A stretch of 64,000 nucleotides of DNA from Blautia sp. Its GTDB lineage: Bacteria > Bacillota > Clostridia > Lachnospirales > Lachnospiraceae. Below the pieces are notes generated by a model. It did no database searches. It saw only the letters and a program-made list of their open reading frames with translations, and was not told where the DNA came from. A program made the translations under genes and the position numbers. Location of the stretch: NCBI GenBank assembly GCA_026169535.1, contig JAPFCU010000037.1:1-64000 (forward strand), read 5' to 3'. Positions 62,636-64,000 of this stretch are shown in pieces. The first letter of the stretch is position 1. Every line of letters begins with the position of its first letter.

Positions 62636-62662
62636 AAAAAAAGTCCGGCATTACGCCAGACT
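62636..62662 (-). terminator. Terminator overlapping the argD stop
   Basis: AGTCTGGC and GCCGGACT pair (one G-U) around GTAAT on the minus strand, followed by seven Ts. The argD stop codon lies within the loop. The A-rich left side also allows the opposite direction. Confidence 0.85.
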
Positions 62663-63841
62663 TTTTTTCAGTTTCATGATCATCTCATCAATATCCTCTT
62701 TTTTTATAACCAGAGGAGGTACCATCCTCAGCACATCGTTGCCTGCTGAAATCACCAACAGCCTGTTTTCCAAGGCTTTCTTTACAACATTTCCTACCGG
62801 AATCCCCTGAATCACCAGTCCCTGCATAAATCCTTTTCCACGTCTCGCAGAAACACAGTCATACTTATCCACAATCTCATCCAGCTTTTCTTCCAGATAA
62901 GGCGTCAGCTCCTGCACATGATCCAGGATATGATTCTCTTCATAAATATCAAAAACCTTGCTTACAGCAGCGCAGACAAATGGATTTCCGCCATAAGTCG
63001 TTCCATGATCCCCCGGCTCCAGAGAAATTTCTGCAGCTTTCTCTCCAAGAACAAAAGCCCCCACCGGAACTCCATTGCCAAGAGCCTTGGCACAGGTCAT
63101 AATATCCGGCTTTACACCATATCCCTGCCATGCAAAATATTCTCCGGTGCGTCCCATACCACACTGGATCTCATCAAGGATCAGAAGGATATCTTTTTCA
63201 TCACAAAGGCTGCGAAGACCTTTCAGAAATTCCCTGTCTGCCGGATAAATACCTCCCTCACCCTGCACTGTTTCCAGCAGTATGGCACAGGTTTTATCTG
63301 TAATCTCTGCCTTTACACTTTCCAGATCATTAAACTGTGCAAACTTCACTCCACCGAGCAAAGGTTCAAAAGGCTCTCTGTAATGAGCCGTACCCGTAAC
63401 GGAAAGAGCTCCCATACTTCTTCCATGGAAAGAATGTTCCATTGCAATGACTTCATATCTCCCGCCGTTATATTTTTTAAATCCGTATTTCCTTGCTGCC
63501 TTCAGAGCTCCCTCAATGGCCTCTGTACCACTGTTTGTAAAAAACACCTTGCTCATACCACTGGCTTTTATCAGTTTCTCTCCGGCTCTGCTCATAGGCT
63601 CATTGTAATAAAGATTGGAAATATGAGTCAGCTTATGGATCTGCTCCATCAGCGCCTCATCATAGCCCGGATAATGATATCCCAGTGCATTTACTGCAAT
63701 TCCTGCTGCAAAATCAAGATATTCTTTTCCCTCTGTATCATAAAGCCGGCATCCCTCTCCCCTGTCAAACATCACCGGAAAACGGTTGTATGTATGAAGG
63801 ATACTTTTTTCTGCCTGGTCCATCTGTTCATGCATGTTCAT
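62651..63841 (-). CDS. argD: Acetylornithine aminotransferase
   Basis: 396 aa, full length. PLP enzyme of the class III aminotransferases that converts N-acetylglutamate semialdehyde to N-acetylornithine. [33 protein letters not shown] and [16 protein letters not shown] (PLP lysine) are diagnostic. The start overlaps argB by 14 bases; a second ATG at 63835 is possible. It is the last gene of an arginine cluster whose other members are beyond the right edge. Confidence 0.95.
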   Translation of the reverse strand: MNMHEQMDQAEKSILHTYNRFPVMFDRGEGCRLYDTEGKEYLDFAAGIAVNALGYHYPGYDEALMEQIHKLTHISNLYYNEPMSRAGEKLIKASGMSKVFFTNSGTEAIEGALKAARKYGFKKYNGGRYEVIAMEHSFHGRSMGALSVTGTAHYREPFEPLLGGVKFAQFNDLESVKAEITDKTCAILLETVQGEGGIYPADREFLKGLRSLCDEKDILLILDEIQCGMGRTGEYFAWQGYGVKPDIMTCAKALGNGVPVGAFVLGEKAAEISLEPGDHGTTYGGNPFVCAAVSKVFDIYEENHILDHVQELTPYLEEKLDEIVDKYDCVSARRGKGFMQGLVIQGIPVGNVVKKALENRLLVISAGNDVLRMVPPLVIKKEDIDEMIMKLKKSLA

Positions 63842-64000
63842 TGTAATATTTTTCGCCGTCCTCTCTTAAAATAGCAGTTCCGATTCCCTTGTTGGTAAAG
63901 ATCTCCAGCAGAAGACTGTGCGGAATCCTTCCATCCAGAATATGAACTCTGTTTACTCCGTTTTCTATGGCATCAATACAGTTTTTCAGTTTGGGAATCA
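63828..64000 (-). CDS. argB: Acetylglutamate kinase, C-terminal end
   Basis: The last 57 codons of a gene that continues beyond the right edge. The segment [15 protein letters not shown] followed by [17 protein letters not shown] and GIGTAIL is the conserved C-terminus of ArgB, which phosphorylates N-acetylglutamate in arginine synthesis. The end overlaps argD. It is absent from the ORF track because its start is outside the window. Confidence 0.92.
   Translation of the reverse strand, partial: IPKLKNCIDAIENGVNRVHILDGRIPHSLLLEIFTNKGIGTAILREDGEKYYNEHA

Noticed and set aside
1-64000. tRNA, rRNA, CRISPR, riboswitch or insertion sequence
   Set aside because: Scanning the intergenic stretches by eye showed no cloverleaf with CCA end, no repeat-spacer array, no transposase frame and no known riboswitch core. 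A covariance-model search would be decisive.

Overview
The window looks like a chromosomal segment of a Gram-positive, anaerobic, spore-forming Clostridia member, most likely a Lachnospiraceae (Blautia-like) species. That is inferred from gpr and spoIIP, the cdaA/cdaR pair, ROK and RbsABC-type sugar systems, strong AGGAGG ribosome sites, moderate GC content, and close similarity in style to clostridial proteins. Nearly every gene is on the minus strand; the only clear plus-strand gene is rpsT. I saw no rRNA, tRNA, CRISPR array or insertion sequence.

Surface-glycan region (1-18454). Reading in the direction of transcription, one tight operon runs from 17136 to the left edge. It encodes an ATP-grasp/PLP-enzyme fusion, a second ATP-grasp enzyme, two EmrE-like half transporters, a polyprenyl-phosphate glycosyltransferase, a WecE-like sugar aminotransferase, a D,D-carboxypeptidase, RfbA and RfbC, an ABC-2 polysaccharide exporter (Wzm/Wzt type, with a C-terminal glycan-binding extension on Wzt), a methyltransferase-kinase fusion resembling the WbdD chain terminator, and two paralogous multi-domain GT2 glycosyltransferases (the second cut by the window edge). 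rfbB lies just upstream behind its own terminator. I read this as two cooperating modules: a rhamnose-type polymer capped and exported through an ABC transporter, and an amino-sugar side-branch pathway whose amine may be acylated by ATP-grasp ligases.

Envelope and signalling region (18555-25148): a large secreted L,D-transpeptidase with wall-binding repeats, an HPr protein, the c-di-AMP cyclase CdaA with CdaR, and two unrecognised membrane proteins, probably from one promoter near 25250.

Housekeeping region (25296-35447): comF, recD2, an MreB-family gene, uvrA, hemW, a small lipoprotein and lepA. Two candidate promoters lie upstream of lepA, one carrying a LexA-like box.

Sugar operon (35796-45751): ROK kinase, RbsC/RbsA/RbsB-like ABC transporter, two Gfo/Idh/MocA dehydrogenases paired with two TIM-barrel isomerases, a ROK repressor, and a truncated third dehydrogenase directly behind the promoter. 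This block and the nad operon separate genes that are commonly adjacent in Clostridia (spoIIP/lepA and holA/rpsT).

Right part (45913-64000): spoIIP, gpr, rpsT, the NAD de novo operon nadB-nadC-niaR-nadA with a palindromic operator over its promoter, holA, comEC, a GerMN lipoprotein, a sensor kinase/response regulator pair, a ComEA-like lipoprotein with a problematic start, a DMT-type membrane protein, the feoA-feoB-Cys-rich ferrous iron operon, argD, and the 3' end of argB.
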